Shown here one piece after another: positions 12,786 through 13,705 of a DNA stretch of 13,705 bases. A program made the position numbers and the translations under genes. The notes beneath the pieces are model-generated. The model worked only from the letters and a program-made list of their open reading frames with translations. It made no database searches and was not told the origin of the DNA. This stretch comes from an uncultured Microbacterium sp. (GTDB lineage Bacteria; Actinomycetota; Actinomycetes; Actinomycetales; Microbacteriaceae). Position 1 is the stretch's first letter, and each line of letters begins with the position of its first letter. Location: contig CALKHM010000033.1 in NCBI GenBank assembly GCA_937988695.1, positions 1-13,705 of the forward strand. Direction: 5' to 3'.

Positions 12786-13705
12786 GACGTCCTCGATTCG
12801 GTGACGGCTTCCGTCGCGTAGGGGTCGGTGTGGAACCAGGTGCGCGCGGCCCAGAGGGAGACGTAGACGAGGCCGACGAGCACGGGCACCTCGATCAGCG
12901 GGCCGACGACACCTGCGAGCGCCTGACCGGAGGCGGCGCCGAAGGTGCCGATGGCGACGGCGATCGCGAGCTCGAAGTTGTTGCCCGCCGCGGTGAACGC
13001 CAGAGTCGTCGACTGCGCATACCCGAGGCCCAGCCCCTTGCCGAGCAGAAGGCCGGCGAACCACATGAGGCCGAAGTACACCAGCAGCGGCAGTGCGATC
13101 CGGGCGACGTCGAGCGGGTTCTGGGTGATCGCGTCGCCCTGCAGCGCGAACAGCAGCACGATGGTGAACAGCAGCCCGTACAACGCCCACGGCCCCACCC
13201 TGGGCAGGAACGTCTCCTCGTACCATTCCCGGCCTCGGCGCTTCTCACCGATCCAGCGGGACGCGAACCCGGCGATCAGCGGGACGCCGAGGAACACGAG
13301 CACGTTGAGCGCGATCTGCCGCACCGAGATCTCCAGCCCCTGCGTATCCAAGCCGAGCCAGCCGGGCAGCACGGTGAGGTAGAACCATCCCAACACAGAG
13401 AACATGACGACCTGGAACACGGAGTTGATCGCGACGAGCACCGCGGTCGCCTCGCGGTCGCCGCAGGCGAGGTCGTTCCAGATCACGACCATCGCGATGC
13501 ACCGGGCCAAGCCCACGATGATGAGCCCGGTGCGGTACTCGGGGAGGTCGGGCAGGAAGAGCCAGGCGAGGGCGAACATGACCGCGGGGCCCGCGATCCA
13601 GTTCAGCAGCAACGAGGAGGCGAGGAGGCGCTTGTCGCCGGTGACGGCCGCGACCTTGTCGTAGCGGACCTTCGCGAGCACCGGGTACATCATCACCAGC
13701 AGGCC
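12782..13705 (-). CDS. acr3: ACR3-family arsenite efflux permease, N-terminus beyond window
   Basis: 307 residues are visible; the frame runs off the window at 13705, and compared with the usual length of about 350-370 some 50-60 N-terminal residues are missing. Multiple membrane helices are evident. The conserved Cys lies in GLARCIAMVVIWNDLA (visible residues 65-80, Cys69) and the conserved Glu in GNNFELAIAVAI (Glu245), both required for As(III)/H+ antiport in studied ACR3 proteins. It exports arsenite from the cytosol. It is the first visible gene of an operon with the ArsR-ArsC fusion (ATGA overlap) and arsC. The promoter and any operator lie outside the window. The apparent GTG/ATG codons at 13696-13688 are internal, because sequence matching the family continues upstream. 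Confidence 0.93.
   Translation of the reverse strand, partial: GLLVMMYPVLAKVRYDKVAAVTGDKRLLASSLLLNWIAGPAVMFALAWLFLPDLPEYRTGLIIVGLARCIAMVVIWNDLACGDREATAVLVAINSVFQVVMFSVLGWFYLTVLPGWLGLDTQGLEISVRQIALNVLVFLGVPLIAGFASRWIGEKRRGREWYEETFLPRVGPWALYGLLFTIVLLFALQGDAITQNPLDVARIALPLLVYFGLMWFAGLLLGKGLGLGYAQSTTLAFTAAGNNFELAIAVAIGTFGAASGQALAGVVGPLIEVPVLVGLVYVSLWAARTWFHTDPYATEAVTESRTS

Noticed and set aside
12786..13226. Upstream extension of the ArsR-ArsC fusion
   Set aside because: This stretch is the acr3 gene in another frame; ATG 12785 has a ribosome site and the common ATGA overlap.

Overview
The window is high-GC DNA, very probably from an actinobacterium. It has dense GTG starts, 1-4 nt stop/start overlaps, an SCO6880-type conjugation gene, a CmtR regulator and arsenate reductases of the actinobacterial type. 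The order (Micrococcales, for example Microbacteriaceae) is only a guess. It looks like part of a conjugative element, either an integrative element or a plasmid, carrying a metal and metalloid resistance cargo. Bases 1-48 are not genomic: they match an indexed Illumina TruSeq adapter, so this is an untrimmed contig end and the first gene is cut.

Region 1 (49-5565, + strand) is a conjugative type IV secretion block. It encodes a polytopic TrbL/VirB6-like membrane protein with a Gly/Ala/Pro tail, an SCO6880-family protein with two N-terminal membrane helices, two proteins of unknown function, and a VirB4-like ATPase that lacks the usual VirB4 N-terminal half. The two unknown proteins share an ungapped C-terminal 20-residue motif, which is the least explained signal in the window.

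Region 2 (5537-7922) begins abruptly. An arsR-arsN1 pair on the minus strand (ArsR repressor and arsinothricin-type N-acetyltransferase) faces away from a flavoprotein gene of the ArsO type. The 65-75 bp gap between them holds two operator-like sites in mirror orientation. The arsN1 end overlaps the end of the VirB4-like gene by 29 bp, marking a conjugation/cargo junction. Downstream of the flavoprotein, at about 7919-8480, is the decayed remnant of a second flavoprotein with several frameshifts.

Region 3 (8545-11283) is a cadmium/lead-type module. A CmtR regulator with Cys57, Cys61 and Cys102, and a GTGA-coupled P1B-type metal ATPase with an SPC motif, lie on the minus strand. A small thioredoxin-like protein is read divergently from the same 28-bp palindromic operator.

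Region 4 (11347-13705, minus strand) is an arsenic efflux operon: acr3 (arsenite permease, cut by the window end), an ArsR-ArsC fusion, and a stand-alone arsC. Together the cargo would reduce arsenate to arsenite, export arsenite, export divalent metals and acetylate an organoarsenical antibiotic, under at least three ArsR-family regulators with different cysteine sites. No rRNA, tRNA, CRISPR array, transposase, integrase or convincing rho-independent terminator was seen.
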